From Megamerina dolium (taxonomy: Eukaryota; Arthropoda; Insecta; Diptera; Megamerinidae), in assembly GCA_963854835.1 (NCBI GenBank), contig OY978525.1, forward strand, positions 21,360,309 to 21,424,308: DNA of 64,000 nt, in the 5' to 3' direction. Shown here piece after piece: positions 47,129 to 60,377 of this stretch; the stretch's first letter is position 1; each line of letters opens with the position of its first letter. The notes beneath the pieces were generated by a model that saw nothing but the letters and a program-made list of their open reading frames with translations, had not been told where the DNA came from and searched no databases. A program made the position numbers and the translations under genes.

Positions 47129-48255
47129 AGCAATATTTCCTAAGAAAATATATATATTTCCTAAGAAAATATAGTTGTTGGTAAAGTTTAAGCTCATATG
47201 TACATGCACGAATGTATAATTGTAAGTTTATCTAATTTTATAAAAGTACTTACCTACACACATGCGTATACAATACATTTTATACGAAGAGAAAATGCAT
47301 AACAATGCTTAAATACATTGCATAAAGTAAAGTCACATAATATAGGAAAGTCAATTTATGCAATCTAATAAATAGTGTGACCGGTAACATAAATTGTTGG
47401 TTTTCAACTAAGGATTTTCTTGGCAAGTCAGTATGAGTTAAGTCAGGCTCTCTACTCTTGGAGCTTTTCATATAAAATAGAATGCTTTGACCCACTACAG
47501 AGTCTGTCTGCTTTAAACAAAAAGCGAGAAATTGATGGAAATCAGGTTGCAAATGGATTCACCAGAATCGGGTTTGGGCTTGATTATATCGGACTATAAT
47601 CATACTTGAAGGTCTTTAATTCAAAGAAACCAAAATACACTTTTGATTAAAGTATGACTTTAATCAATTTCAATTCTTTATTTCATATTAAATCTGTGTT
47701 AAGATTGTTGATCCCTAGATATTATATTTATGAAATGGACCTCTCTGAAGTGACAATATGTGGCTTTTGATGCCAAGAATGTACATATTCTTTCTCACTG
47801 CACAGCATTAGTTTGCGCTAGAACGAAAATATTCAGCACAGCCTTTCTCAGCAAGGGGTGTCTGTGAATTCATTACATAGTATAGTAAGGCCCGTGTTAG
47901 CATCAATAGAACTATTTTAGCCTTAGGGCGTTTGGGCAACTCTATCAATACAATTCGAGTACGAATAGCAAGATTACTCATAATAACCTCAAACCATCTA
48001 CGACGTAGGTTGGAAAACCTATCAAGAAAGAAGAAGAGATGTATTCTACAATACTATAATAATGTACTGCAATTTTAAGTGCAGTTTTTTCTACGTAAAC
48101 TGTTTGTAAAATGATGAACTTTCAATAAGGTACACAGTGTAACTTTTAACATTTTCAAACAATTGTAATACAAATGAACATATACGAGGATATGTCTTTC
48201 ATATCGAATTTATATGTGTAGTAGTATGACAGTTACAAGTAGGGAATATTGCTAA
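47129..48255. other. Unassigned DNA
   Basis: No gene or repeat could be supported. A 90-residue minus-strand frame at 47280-47552 has no family features. Confidence 0.4.
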
Positions 48256-48483
<228 letters not shown>

Positions 48484-48720
48484 AACAGCTTCGAGTATGT
48501 TCGAGCTTGCTCAATCACACTCGCTTAAATTCGATACGAGTGTGTCGTAGCACTCGTCAAACACAAGTTTGATCGAGTTTGACACCCGAACTGAAAATAA
48601 TGCGAACAAACGATCACGACGTGCTTATATTCGAGTATATGCAGCAAACTCGAGTTTTGTGTGTATTTTTATTTCGGTTGTGTTGTGCACAAGCTGATTG
48701 TGAACGAAACACTCGAGTAA

Positions 48721-48922
48721 TGCTACAACTAGCCACCGACGTAGCGTACGTACGTACCGTTCGTACGTAAGAACATACAAAATTGCATTGATTTTTTCCG
48801 CTACGAGCAACGTCTACGTCACCGTCATACGGTGGTGAGTTTTCGTTAACACGACATTCCCATAAGATAGGTCGTGTCAGCTGACACGTTCTACGTTTTT
48901 ACGTCGGTGGCTAGTTGCAGCA
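48721..48922. mobile_element. 202-bp MITE nested in the hAT element
   Basis: Inverted repeats of ~22 bp start TGCTACAACTAGCCACCGAC at 48721 and, inverted, TGCTGCAACTAGCCACCGAC at 48922. They are flanked by TAA on both sides (48718-48720 and 48923-48925). A 3-bp TAA/TTA duplication is typical of PIF/Harbinger, so that superfamily is suggested. There is no coding capacity. Confidence 0.75.
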
Positions 48923-49294
48923 TAAGTACTCGAGTGTTGATGCCGCATTCGGTCTTAACTTACACACTGTATTAGGCTTTGTATTAAAAAAGAAAACTGC
49001 AGTTTAAGGATAGAATTCATTCAAAACTCATTTCATGGTATTTATTACTTAACAAATAATAAATAAACAAAAGTATTAAAACAAAAAGAAACACTTCATT
49101 GCATTTAAATATATTCATTTTTTTTAAAAACCTTAATTTAAGAAATAAAAATAATAAGTAAAAAGAAAAGAAAAAAATCCATTTTATGGCACTTATCACT
49201 TTACATGTATTATAAATGTTAAGTTTAAGATTGTAAATTTTACTAATAGTCAAAAACAGAAGAAACATTTGAGATCGAAAATGCAGTATGACTT

Positions 49295-50054
49295 TCAAAC
49301 ATTGTAATTTTTATAATAAGAATTTAAGAACAGCAAGCTGTCTACCGATCCTGGCCCTAGTCTATTTCTTTTTTCTGATATTATGTTGCCAGCCAAAGAA
49401 AAAGATCTCTCGGCGGCTGCACTGCTAGCTGGCATTGAATGAATCTGCAATGCCAGTTTTGAAAGGTAGGGATATTTCTTCTGATTTTCCGCTTTACGTA
49501 GTTGTCCGTCCACATGTCGATTGTAGCTGTAGCTCCACCGCTGCTCACAATGTTATTTATTTCTTCTTTAAGTTTTTTTTTTTTTTTTCATTTGCGTACT
49601 TTTGGGCTTTGCGGGAAATTGTTGTTGGGTTAGGTAGCAAATCCTCTACATCAACGTGCTCGCCATACGTTGCACCAATCTTGATAAAGAATTTTACCAG
49701 TTTCGAGAAGCCAGAACCTTGAACTGCTGAAAATGGCCGACAGTCTTCAATAATCCATGATGTGCATTTTTCAATGGCTTCATTTTTGTCTGACGCTGTG
49801 ACAGTTTTTAAGTGCTGCGACTCTTTGATTTTTTTGCAGCATGGGTGACGAATTAGGTTAGACGTCTGTCCATTGCAATACTTTAATACTTTTAAGCAAC
49901 TGCGACAGTAAACAAAACCTTCCAGTACAGTTTCATCCGGCTGTATGATTTCTGATAAAACATTCCATACGAAACTTCGCCCTTTGCGCCGGCCAGACAG
50001 TGTATAGTTGCCATTGGCAATGTTCTCACTAATAGAATTTTCTCTTGTTGTCAT
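49295..50054 (-). pseudogene. hAT transposase, BED finger and C-terminus joined by deletion
   Basis: Starting at 50054, a 165-codon frame has a BED-type zinc finger (FVYCRSCLKVL..C......LIRHPCC) typical of hobo/Hermes transposases, then PFSAVQGSGFSKLVKFFIK. After a poly-Lys run with a frame slip (~49570), GATATIDMWTDNY carries the first catalytic Asp. The next ~300 residues are missing. Bases ~49500-49295 encode the C-terminal dimerisation block (HSMPASSAAAERSFSLAGNI, then RNRLGPGSVDSLLFLN) and a stop. It lacks most of the catalytic domain and cannot be active. Confidence 0.88.
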
Positions 50055-50419
50055 TCTGAACTTACAAACACATAAAGCTTCGCTAATTGCTGTTAATCAC
50101 TTCTCATAAAAAGGTTGACTGCCGTTCATACATATATTATTTAAGATTATATGCAAATTTTGTGCACACTCGAGTGTTACTCGAATGCATTCAATCAGCT
50201 CGTGTGCCGAGTAGCTGTTCGTGTGTGTACGAGTGTCCATTCGACACTCGATTATATCAAACATTTGCGCATTTGGTTCGAGTTTTGCGAACAGCATGTT
50301 CGTCTAGCACTCGCTCCTAGCGGCCAATACTTGTACTCGTACTTAAAAGTTTGATTGCAACAAAATCCGAGTGTATACTCGAGTGCGCACGAAAATTATG
50401 TACCCGTTGCAGCTCTCTG

Positions 50420-50509
50420 ATATATATATATACATATATATAAATTTATATATATGTATATATATATAAATTTATATATATATATATAAATTTATATATA
50501 TATATATAA

Positions 50510-50572
<63 letters not shown>
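50420..50572. repeat. (TA)n tract right of the hAT element
   Basis: TA repeat with several AAATTTATA-type variants. With 48256-48478 it is one tract split by the hAT insertion. Confidence 0.95.
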
Positions 50573-50574
<2 letters not shown>

Positions 50575-53315
50575 GTATACACATTATATTTACATTAATA
50601 TATCATATACTTACATATAATGATCATGGTAAAAGGGAAATATTTTTGACCTCATTGTCATGCATGTTCAAAGTGAAATAAACACAAACCAATACGAAAT
50701 ATGTATTTACAACAAACACGCAGTTCATTTCTTTCCATTTTAATATCTGTGTGTTATATTGTGCTGGAGATATGTTGTTGTTACATATAGATATAGAACT
50801 GCTACTGCAATTGCTGCTGATAATATGGCTAACATCCAGTACAATAATAATGAACATTTACTTGAAGTGGTGCTCTTATAAATGTACTTGTACTTATATG
50901 TATGTTACTTACATATTGCATGTACCTAGATAACTGTCTTATTTGCATCTACTGTTAAATGTGTTTCTGATTTTGCATGTCTATGAAGCGTGCATAACTA
51001 TTACGTATACTTACTGCCAAACTACCATTATTAAAGTTGTATATTTATTGTTGTTTATATATTTATTTGTATCATATGTAGGTATGTATGAAAGTGTAGT
51101 TGCCACTTTACAAATTTATTTAATTAAAAAATTTTGTGCTCATCACATGTTGATGTGGAGTGTAATACAGGATGTGGAAGAAAATATACAATATGCAATA
51201 AGAACAATCCAAATGAACACTTTAATTTTTAAACATATTCATTTACAGTGGGTGTGCCCATCTATATGCTCTGCCAGAACATTATTGGGGTTAAATAACT
51301 CGTAATGTACCTGATATTATATGAAAATCTAAATCTGGTTCGCACTCAGAACATAGTCTATGGTAGTTTTTTAGAACTAGAAAATAAGTGTAGTCACAGA
51401 AATTTAAGCGACGAAAAATTAGGTTCAATCATACATATCACTGCACTAGAGCGATTTCAGCGATATCCCTTGTAGAATTGCATGTGTTTTTTTATGTCAT
51501 TGGCCATGTGTGGGCTTTTGTCATTTTATATGAAGGGCAGATTGAAGGGAAAAAACGAATGGGGTTATTTATTGAATTTCAGATGTGCATCCATCCTTTT
51601 TGTATGGGACTCCCCTTAGTTGGTGGAGATATGGTGTATGTAACTTTGAAGGAAATATTGAGTAAGACTACTGAATGTTGGTCGGATATAATGGCTGGCT
51701 ATTTATGGCGTTATTTATAGATTTTCACGGGTTTTTGTGATCAGTTTCTTCCACATTTCTCCCCCATTTCGGAGAGATAATGTTAATTTTCCCTCATCAA
51801 CATACCTAACCTCTATCTCTTCTAAACTTTCTTACCCTCAATTTCCATCCGCTAAGTCTGTTAAATACACCAAATCATGGAGTAATATTTTGCATCAATT
51901 GTCCTGGTAATTTCCTATAGCGATGTTTATGTTGATAACTACTTATGCTTGTATGGTATGTGTGTGTGTGCGTATTAATATTTCTTATAATTGAAAAATT
52001 TCATCATGCATATATGGTTATAGTCAATAGTATAGTGTGAAAGCACAGGTTGTATACTCGTAATCCCAAAACTATGTATTACCATCAAATAAGTGTACAA
52101 ACATTTATGTTTCCGTACCACATGAGCATAGCATGATAAGCAGATACGTATTGTAGTATGACGCAGGTGAGTAGGGATAGGGATAAATCATTTCTATGCA
52201 CACATGTACTACATATTTTATGAATGAGTGATACTGCTACTACTGCTGTTGGTGATACAGCAATATTCGTCTAAATACCTAAATACCATACATTTTTTGA
52301 TAAATAGTTGAGTAACATCTAAGTTATTAATTACTATTTAATTGTCTTACTCTTGTAATATTTTATTTTCATCGCATTTCTATTTATAGATTTGTTTAAA
52401 TGATTTTGTTTTTGTTTACATTTACGGTTGGTTGCGTAAATTATTACCATACATCTGTACCGATTCCAGTTAATTAGTTAATAAGATTTTTGCCAATTAA
52501 TTTGTATTTGTTTCAATTATTATATACTGTTGTAGATGGAGTCATTATGAGAATATGATAGATTTTGAAGGGAGCACAATTTACACAAAGAATTAATTAA
52601 GTGGAAAATTTTTTATCTTCAAATTTTGTTAAATTCTTTAAATTCAATTTTTTTTTTTGTTGGTAAGAAAGATAAAGTTATAAAATAATGAGTTCAGTAA
52701 CAGTTTTCTGCGTCAAAAAAATGGACTTTAATGCCTATTGAAAGTGATAAAAAGTAAAAATGTCTTGCTCCATAACATGAATTTGTGTCATTTAGTTAAT
52801 TTGCTTGTTTGTATTTAGTCAATTTGCTTCAAACACATTTTACTATGGAGGTTGAAAACAAGTCTGCAAAGAGTAAGCCCTTCTCTCAGACTAGTAACCC
52901 TAAAGTGTGAATGCAATAAATAAATATAACACAACATAACATATATGTATTAGTATATTTATTGTATTTATCTTTACATATTGAAATCATATATATATAT
53001 ATATATATATAGCTAAATGCTATCAATATGGAATTTGTGGCGTAAATTATTTATATAGGTATTTATTAGCTTATTTCTACGCAAAATTCAAATTAGTTTA
53101 ATAATCAACAATATGAAAATGTACACTAGCGCGGGTCTAATTAATACTGCGAACAGAATGTGACAATGCGGGCAGCCCAAAATTGATTACACTGTTTTAG
53201 GTTTTGTCATGAAATTTTTTTATCAACGTTCTAGAAAATTTTGTCAGTTAGGGGAAAGCATGTTGCATTGATCGGAATTAACCACATTTTCGCACAAAAA
53301 AAAATTTTTTTAAAT
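50573..53315. other. Long unassigned AT-rich stretch
   Basis: Open frames at 50943-51305 and 51478-51720 have no recognisable domains, splice signals or supporting context. A short pure TA tract lies at ~52989-53011. Confidence 0.4.
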
Positions 53316-54850
53316 TACCTTACATTCCGGTGGGGTCGACCAAATTATACTCTGCATATGTAGATATATAAATAAAAACTTTGCTAGAATTCCATCTTTT
53401 TCTTTCATTTCCACTACTTTGTGGGAGCTACGAATTAAGAATTATTATTAAGAATTATTAAACGAATTATTAAGAAGTAGGCGTGGCTCGTCAGTTTTTC
53501 GAGAAACAATTTTTGCACTATAAACAATGAGCGTGGCTGGACCATTTCTTGTGAGTAACTTCGTATGGAAGCCTCGATATGAAGTGGGCGTGGTACTCAC
53601 ATTTCTTGTGAGCCTAGTTGATCTTCCAATACTAATCCATACCTTAAATCTCGTTGTTCTACGCTAAATGGTTTGTAAGTTATGGAGCTTAAAAGTTTTA
53701 GTTTAATTCCCTCAACTTTGTATGGGAGCCCCAATAAGAAGTGGGCATTTTTTCCCATATTATTTTCGACTGCCATTTTAATCTCAGTGTCAATTATGGT
53801 TATTCTAGACAAAAGATTGTAGAAGTTACAGCTGTTTCAATTTAAAAGAAGTATAGACACTTTGTATGGGAGCTACGATAAAAAGTAGGCGTGACTCGCC
53901 CATTTTTGGCAGGGTTATGTAATAGTATAATATAACTCAATGTGCCAAAGATTGTTGTCCCAAATTGTATATTAAGTGAGTTATAGTAAGTTAAAGATTT
54001 TGAAAATTCCGAGGTTAGTCGCTTTGAGTGCTTGGCTTACTTATGACAAATTTCGTCAAAATAGCTCAATATTTGCTCAAGTTGATGTGCGAACCAGCCA
54101 GGTGACAGACAGACGGACGGACGGACGGACATCGTTAAATCGAAAATTGAAGCTACGCTGATCACGAATATATATCTATATCTATATCTTCGGAGATTCC
54201 TTCAAGTGGTTACAGACATCTGACCGAAATTAATATAAAGGGTTTTCCATTAGGGACATAATAATTTCGTATCTTTATATGAACGCACCTTTAAACTTTT
54301 TTAATCAACTGTCAATGTCAAAACGTTAGTTAAAGTCAACATTTTCATTGTGGTAAAGTTCACGAATATGTATGAAAACGACCGTCATGTTACCGTCAAT
54401 GGAGAGTGCTATCGTGCTATGTTGGAAGATTATTTGTGGCCAGAATTGGATGAACTTGGCATCAGCGATATGTGGTTTCAACAAGACGGTTCCACTAGCC
54501 ACACAGCACACGTCACAATTTTTATGGGGCTTTATCACGTCACTGGTCTAATCCAAGAAGCCAGCAATTTTAGATGAGCTCAAAGACAACATCCAACGCG
54601 AAATTGCCGACGTTCCGGTCGAAATGTGTGCTAGAGTGGTGGAAAATTGGGTTCAAAGAATCGACCGCTGTAAACGGGCTCGTGGTGGTCGTATGACCGA
54701 AACCGAATTTCATTCATAAAATGTAATGTTTGTAATATATCCACCATAAATTTGAACTTAATATCTCAAATATTTCTGTGTTTTATTAAGAGATAAAATT
54801 GTTATATCGCTAATGGAAAACCCTTTACTTTGCATATTGCAAAGGGTATA
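53316..54850 (-). mobile_element. HINE-6: degenerate DINE-1/Helentron-like element interrupted by a transposon
   Basis: The degenerate right end is at 53316-53350 (TACATTCCGGTGGGGTCGAC; hairpin weakened). Monomers with GTAGGCGTGG or GTGGGCGTGG are at ~53478, 53585 and 53886. A GGAC block is at ~54113-54131. The left end is split: ...GACCGAAATTAATATA at 54237, then TACTTTGCATATTGCAAAGG at 54826-54850, with 588 bp of another transposon between. Divergence from HINE-3/4/5 suggests an older insertion. Confidence 0.75.
54238..54825 (+). mobile_element. 588-bp mariner-superfamily deletion derivative with TIRs and TA duplication
   Basis: Perfect 16-bp inverted ends AAGGGTTTTCCATTAG (54238 and, inverted, 54825) are flanked by TA on both sides (54236-54237, 54826-54827) inside the HINE-6 left end. 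Inside, 54375-54530 encodes NDRHVTVNGECYRAMLEDYL, then LDELGISDMWFQQDG (second catalytic Asp) and TSHTAHVTI. After a deletion, ~54560-54718 gives LDELKDNIQREIADVPVEMC, then VVENWVQRIDRCKRARGGRM and a stop. The N-terminus and third catalytic block are gone, so it is non-autonomous. Confidence 0.88.
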
Positions 54851-54934
54851 AAAAGGATGCACAGTCTATAAAAGCTCAATATGATCACTAACGCCATCTA
54901 CGAGCAAACAGCGTATTTAAGCTTGTACACCTGG

Positions 54935-55188
<254 letters not shown>

Positions 55189-56164
55189 CACTTTTAACCC
55201 CTGTAATAATAAAACACAACACATAACATTACATCTAAACACAACCGAAAAAAATTTACTAAACCTTTCAATTTATACAAATTTTATTGCATTACAAATC
55301 TATTAGAACTACACCTATTATGTCTTCTTATCTTATTTCCCTCTAATTTGAACATTACTCTGCAAGATGTAATAAATCTAAGATAATAACAGCACTAATA
55401 TAAAATTGCATCTTGTTGTTGTTGTTGTGCTATGTAGTAAATCTAAGATAATAACAGCACTAATATTAAATTGCATTTTGTTGTTGTAACCACCAATAAT
55501 TTCTGCAATCATGTAATACATTTGCTTGTCAGTAGAGTTCACAGTGTGAAATTTTTGTTAGATTGAATTGAATGAAATTTAGCTTACTCGCTCATGTTAT
55601 ACGATTTACGTGTATGTATTTATGTGCGACTAGTCGCATGCATTTCATTAGTATATTTAGTACAATGCTGATGCACATGTATGCGTGCTATTATTTCACT
55701 CTAATGCAGAGAAAAACAATTTTCGGCCATGAATTCAACTGAAAATTATATTTTATATTCTCCGTACATTGTGAATGTATTTAGTACAACCACACCACTG
55801 AATTATCTAAGTGGTTTCAATATCACACATAAACACACTCGCATTGAATATACTATTTAACATAGTAAATGAATATAAATCTACCTATGAAATGGCCAGT
55901 TTAAGTTACAAAAATTTACTGAGAAAAATTCGAGGAGACAAAATGCATTTGAATTTAAAGAAATAAGTATCTTAGCTTTTCAGGCTCATATTTGGTTATC
56001 CTTTTGTCGAAATATATATTTATTAATTACACTATATTGTAGTTTTTGATAAATAAAGTGGATTTGGCTCTGATATTTGGTTAGCTTACCGTATGTACTT
56101 ATCTTTGGTATTGCACTCTTGCCGTTCCAAATTCGTCGAAATGTAAAATAAGAAGGAAGTACAA
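55189..56164. other. Unassigned; contains a ~60-bp tandem duplication
   Basis: At 55369-55487 a ~60-bp unit (AAATCTAAGATAATAACAGC, CACTAATATnAAATTGCAT, TTGTTGTTG) occurs twice in tandem. Nothing else could be supported. Confidence 0.5.
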
Positions 56165-56325
56165 GCATATATTGAGTTTGGTCAGACGTTTGTAACCATT
56201 TGAAAGAATCGCCAGAGATACAAACAAATCTATATAGATTCCTGATCTGTGATATTGTCGATTTAAAAATGTCCGTCCATCTGTCTGTCTGTCACCTGGC
56301 TGCTACGCACTATAACTATATATAT
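56165..56325 (+). mobile_element. Relic HINE left end
   Basis: TTTGGTCAGACGTTTGTAAC, TTTGAAAGAATCGCCAGAGA, ATGTCCGTCCATCTGTCTGT and CACCTGGCTGCTACGCAC follow the order of a HINE left end including its GTCY block. The terminal ~30 bp and everything to the right are missing. Confidence 0.65.
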
Positions 56326-56587
56326 AACTATATATATATGAGTCACAAATTCATGGTCATCTCGTTTCTTTCTCTTCCAAATTACATCACTTATAATATA
56401 ATCTTACCCAACCAATTTATATTGTACTCATTGGGATTGTGAGGCTTGATTTATTCCTTACACAACAGTGATTCTTTATATCTTCGAATTTTAAGTATCA
56501 CTTCTTATTTCATTAGAAATATAAATGTACACAATACACAATATCAATATGAAGGATAAATAATATGAAGCGATGTGAAAAGGAATT

Positions 56588-56750
56588 GTCTTTAATTAGC
56601 GCAGGGGTTAGCGCGTTGATTTTCTTATCTGTTCGCAAGCTGAAGCAGAATTTTTATTTTGAAAAGATTTTTCTTTCAAACAATTTACCATGAAAAACCT
56701 TCAAAAGATCGGTTAAAGGGACCTTCTTGGTATATAAGTGCCACATATTT
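56588..56750 (+). mobile_element. Decayed tRNA-derived SINE, copy 4
   Basis: A degenerate A-box-like GCGCAGGGGTTAGCGCGTTG, then GCTGAAGCA, GAAAAGATTTTTCTTTCAAA and TTATAAGTGCCAC-like 3' DNA (TATATAAGTGCCAC) follow the order of copies 1-3. The B box is largely lost. Confidence 0.45.
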
Positions 56751-56796
56751 ATATTCTTTTAATAAGGATTACATAGAAAAACGATTGAAGTAGAGA

Positions 56797-57530
56797 ACGT
56801 GAAATACTAGAGAAGTCCTAATTTGGCTTTTGAGCTTTTTTCTGATTACAACTATCAGGGTCACTTAACAGAGTTGTAGAATACAGAGATTTTGAAGAGA
56901 GCAATGCCATGACCAGGAGAAAAATTCTGTAAATTAACTTAGCAAATTAACATATATTGAAATAAGATCACATAATAGTAAATATTTTTATGAATGAATA
57001 TTATATATAGAATTTTTTTATAAAGAATTTTTACTATTGTTCAATATATATAAATATGTGCATGCGTATGGAGTACTTATAGGTATACTCCATTCACGCA
57101 ATGCATATATTTTTAAATATATGCATTTACTATATAACATATGAGGTGTTAAATATTAAATTTGATAAAATTCCAATAATTTTGACAAAGAAGGAAGGCA
57201 TAAGGCATCGTTTTATCGAAGAACCGATGCCTGGTATCAGGCAATCAGAAATATCAGCAAGTAATAGCACGTGTTGATATTCAATGTAAAGGAACAGAAA
57301 AGTAGAATGTAAAAAACGAACATGTTCTTGTTGCTCCTTATAGAAAATTTATTCCTTCTCTGCTCTCTCTGCTTTTGCTCTGCCGTCACATAAAGGAATA
57401 GACAGCCACGCATGCCAATTGTTGTTGTGTGACTGAACGATCAAATTTACATATGTGCTTTCGAAAACAGAAGTCAGCATGCGTGGCTGGCTATTATTTC
57501 GTGCTATTATTAATGCTAACATCATTGATA
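56797..57530 (+). mobile_element. Foldback element, copy 3, truncated and without HINE insertions
   Basis: Collinear with the left arm of copy 1 from AGAGAACGTGAAATACTAG. At ~56976-57000 it reads AATAGTAAATATTTTTATGA, the empty site of HINE-4. A deletion removes the stretch around the HINE-5 target. It ends after GCATGCGTGGCTGGCTATT at ~57496, exactly like copy 2, then enters shared flanking DNA. Confidence 0.85.
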
Positions 57531-57552
57531 ATATGATATTATATATATTATT

Positions 57553-60377
57553 ATTGAAAGTAGCTAATTATCGATATTAGATCTATAAATCTCTTCTCTA
57601 TTTGCATGATAAAAATTTACTAAATTATTGATTTGTTTATTGGGCGATTGGTACAAGAAGAAAATGAGCAACGATCATAAAAATTAGTTCGTTTTTCATT
57701 CCTTTCGTTAAATCCATTTCTATTTCTTTCAAGACTTCTTTTTATTCTATTATTAATGGGGACGCTACAAAAAATATAAAAATTTTTCTGGCTCTTTACA
57801 CTGCTTTTTTCCTTTTTTCTTTCAGTATTACTTACCAACCAACCTCCTCTATTCATTTGTACATTCTCTTACTTTACTTTACTCATATGATAGAATAATT
57901 AATGCAAAATCAAAATCTTTCAAGTAGGCGTGGCTCGCCAGTTTTTTGAGAAACAATTTTTGCATACTTGCATAATACTAATCTACACCAGAAATATGGT
58001 TGTCCTACGCTGAAGAGTTGTATGGTAGCCCCATGAAGAAGTGGGCGTGGCATGTTGATTTTTTGCCAGATTATATACGACTACCATATTAATCTAAGCA
58101 TCAATTATGGTTATTCTAGACCGAAGATTTTAAAAGGTACAGCTGTTTCAATTTAAAAGAAGTACAGGCACATTGTATGGGAGCTACTATAAAAACGGAC
58201 GGACGGGCAGACGGACATAGTTAAATCGGAAATTTAAGCGACGCTGATCACGAATACATATAATTTTCTATATATCCGGAGATTCCTTCAAGTGGTTACA
58301 AACATCTGACCGAAATGAATACACCGGCGCCAGCCGACTGTAAGGTCATTTTTTTTTGTTTCGTTCATATTTTATCAATCAGCAAGTAGAAAGAAGACCT
58401 GATCATTTGGTTAACATCCTTGAGCCTTCGAATGTTTCTTTTGTTTTGATTTCTTGGTTTGTGTGTATGAGCACGTGTAAGTAATATCGTGGTTTAGCGG
58501 ATCGTAGGTGAGAATTCGCGCTGCTACTCGTCAGTAATAATTTCGACATCATTGAGAATGGTATAAGTTGTTATTAGTGTTCGACATTTTTGTGCATTAC
58601 AAGAAAGTTTTTAAAATCGAAATATTAAATTAAATATTTTTATACATTTGAAAGTGGTAAGTTAATAAAATGCAAAATTTTTTGGTGTTCGTGTGAAAAA
58701 TCGTTTATTTTAGTTTAAGGATGTTTGTTCCAATTTGTTTTTGACTTTGGCCTTGGCAACCATCGTTTTGAGCAATATTTCGGTCGATATGGCGTCGTAT
58801 GTTCGCTTTTAGTTAAGCTAGAGTCCTACGCAAATAAATGTAAAATGTATTGCTGATAGGGAAAAAATTTCGGACGGAGATTTGTTCATGATAAGCCTGA
58901 TTGTTTTCTCCTTTCGTTTACAGCAATCACCGAACGGTACGAAACTATACGAGTGTTTATGTATTGTATTCACTTCCTTCCTTCCTTATGTGGCCATAAC
59001 AACCGAATATCGATTTAGGCCGAAAATAAAATGCTTCGCCAGCCATCTCTGTTCTTCGCTAGCTGGCACCAGTTAGAAATTCCAAGCGCCGTCAAGTTCT
59101 CCAGTACTTGGTATTTCCACCGGAGGTTTGGTCTTCCTCTTCTGCGTCGTCCTCCAGCGGGTTCCGAATATAACACTTTCTTAGCTGGAGCGTGTTCTTC
59201 CATTCGCTCAACATGTATTGTATTCACTGCGAATATATTTTATGTTTCGTTCACGTTTTATCAATCAGCAAATAGAAATAAGACTTGATCATTTCTATTT
59301 ATTTGTATATGACGATGATGATGATGATGATGAGCAGCATCATCCACTCACCTTACATGCAGTGACGGAAAAAGAAAAACAACAATAATAAAAAGAGGTT
59401 GTGATTATGGCTGCTATAAAATATGCTAAATTTTTAAGTAGCCAGAGCTGAGATGAAGGTGCTCGTATGTACGGTTTGTAAAGGGTTAGAGATGATCAAC
59501 CGTTTCGTTTTCAGAATGACCAAATTATCGCGACAACAATTTCACAACCATTGATGATCTTTAATTACTCTTGCACGACCCGTTATTTATTTTCTCGGAA
59601 TTGTCCCAATTTACAGACTTAATTTACGATACACTAGGTAAAATAAATCTAGTCTGGTTTTTACGTACTAAATAAATATAATAATTGAATTATTAGTGGC
59701 GGACTGAAAAAAAACTACAGATGGTGCGGCGTCTATATCTTATACAAATATTACTACAAAAGACAAAAGAAATTCTTTTAGAAAATTGCAATTTATGGAA
59801 GTTTGGGAGAGAGTATGCATGATAGTTGTGATTAGTTCCGCAGAATACGTTGTTTATCGCTGAATATTTGTTAAAATAAGGTTGTATTCTACCTCATAAA
59901 CACATACATATGTATATACGTATGCATATTGCCTTCTCCTTTTCTCTACAGCGATCACCCAACGGTACGAAACTGTACGGGTGTTTATGTATTCTATTCA
60001 CTGCGAATATATTTTTTGTTTCGTCAACCTTTTGTCAATCCGCAGGTAGAAAAAAATTGATAATTTGCCTGGTATCCTTTAGCCTTGGGTTGCTTTTTTA
60101 TGTTTATGAGGTATTTGAGCACATGTAAGCAATATCGTGGTTTAGCTGATCGTGGGTCAGAATTTATGTTGCTACTCGTCAGTAATAATTTTGACATCAT
60201 AGCGAATGGTAAAAGTTGTTATTAGTGCTCGACATTTTTTGTGCATAAAAATAAAGTTTTTAAAATCGAAATTTTAAATTAAATATTTGTAAACATTTGA
60301 AAGTGGTAAGTTTATTTTAGTTTAAGGATGTTTGTTTCAAATACTTTTTGACTTTGGCCTGGGCGACCATGGTTTTA
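57553..60377. repeat. Segmental duplication, copy B (~2.8 kb)
   Basis: Near-identical to 44303-47128, containing the same scrambled HINE fragment (57921-58359), the LINE insertion with target duplications (~58959-58974 and 59213-59228) and two unit U copies. Unlike copy A it continues into further unit U repeats to ~61900. Confidence 0.95.
58975..59212 (-). mobile_element. Duplicate of the 5'-truncated LINE insertion
   Basis: Same content and flanking 16-bp repeats as 45726-45963. It arose by segmental duplication, not by a second insertion. Confidence 0.9.

Noticed and set aside
50943..51720. Two open frames of 120 and 80 codons in a long repeat-free stretch
   Set aside because: Very hydrophobic, no recognisable domain, no start or splice context; treated as chance.
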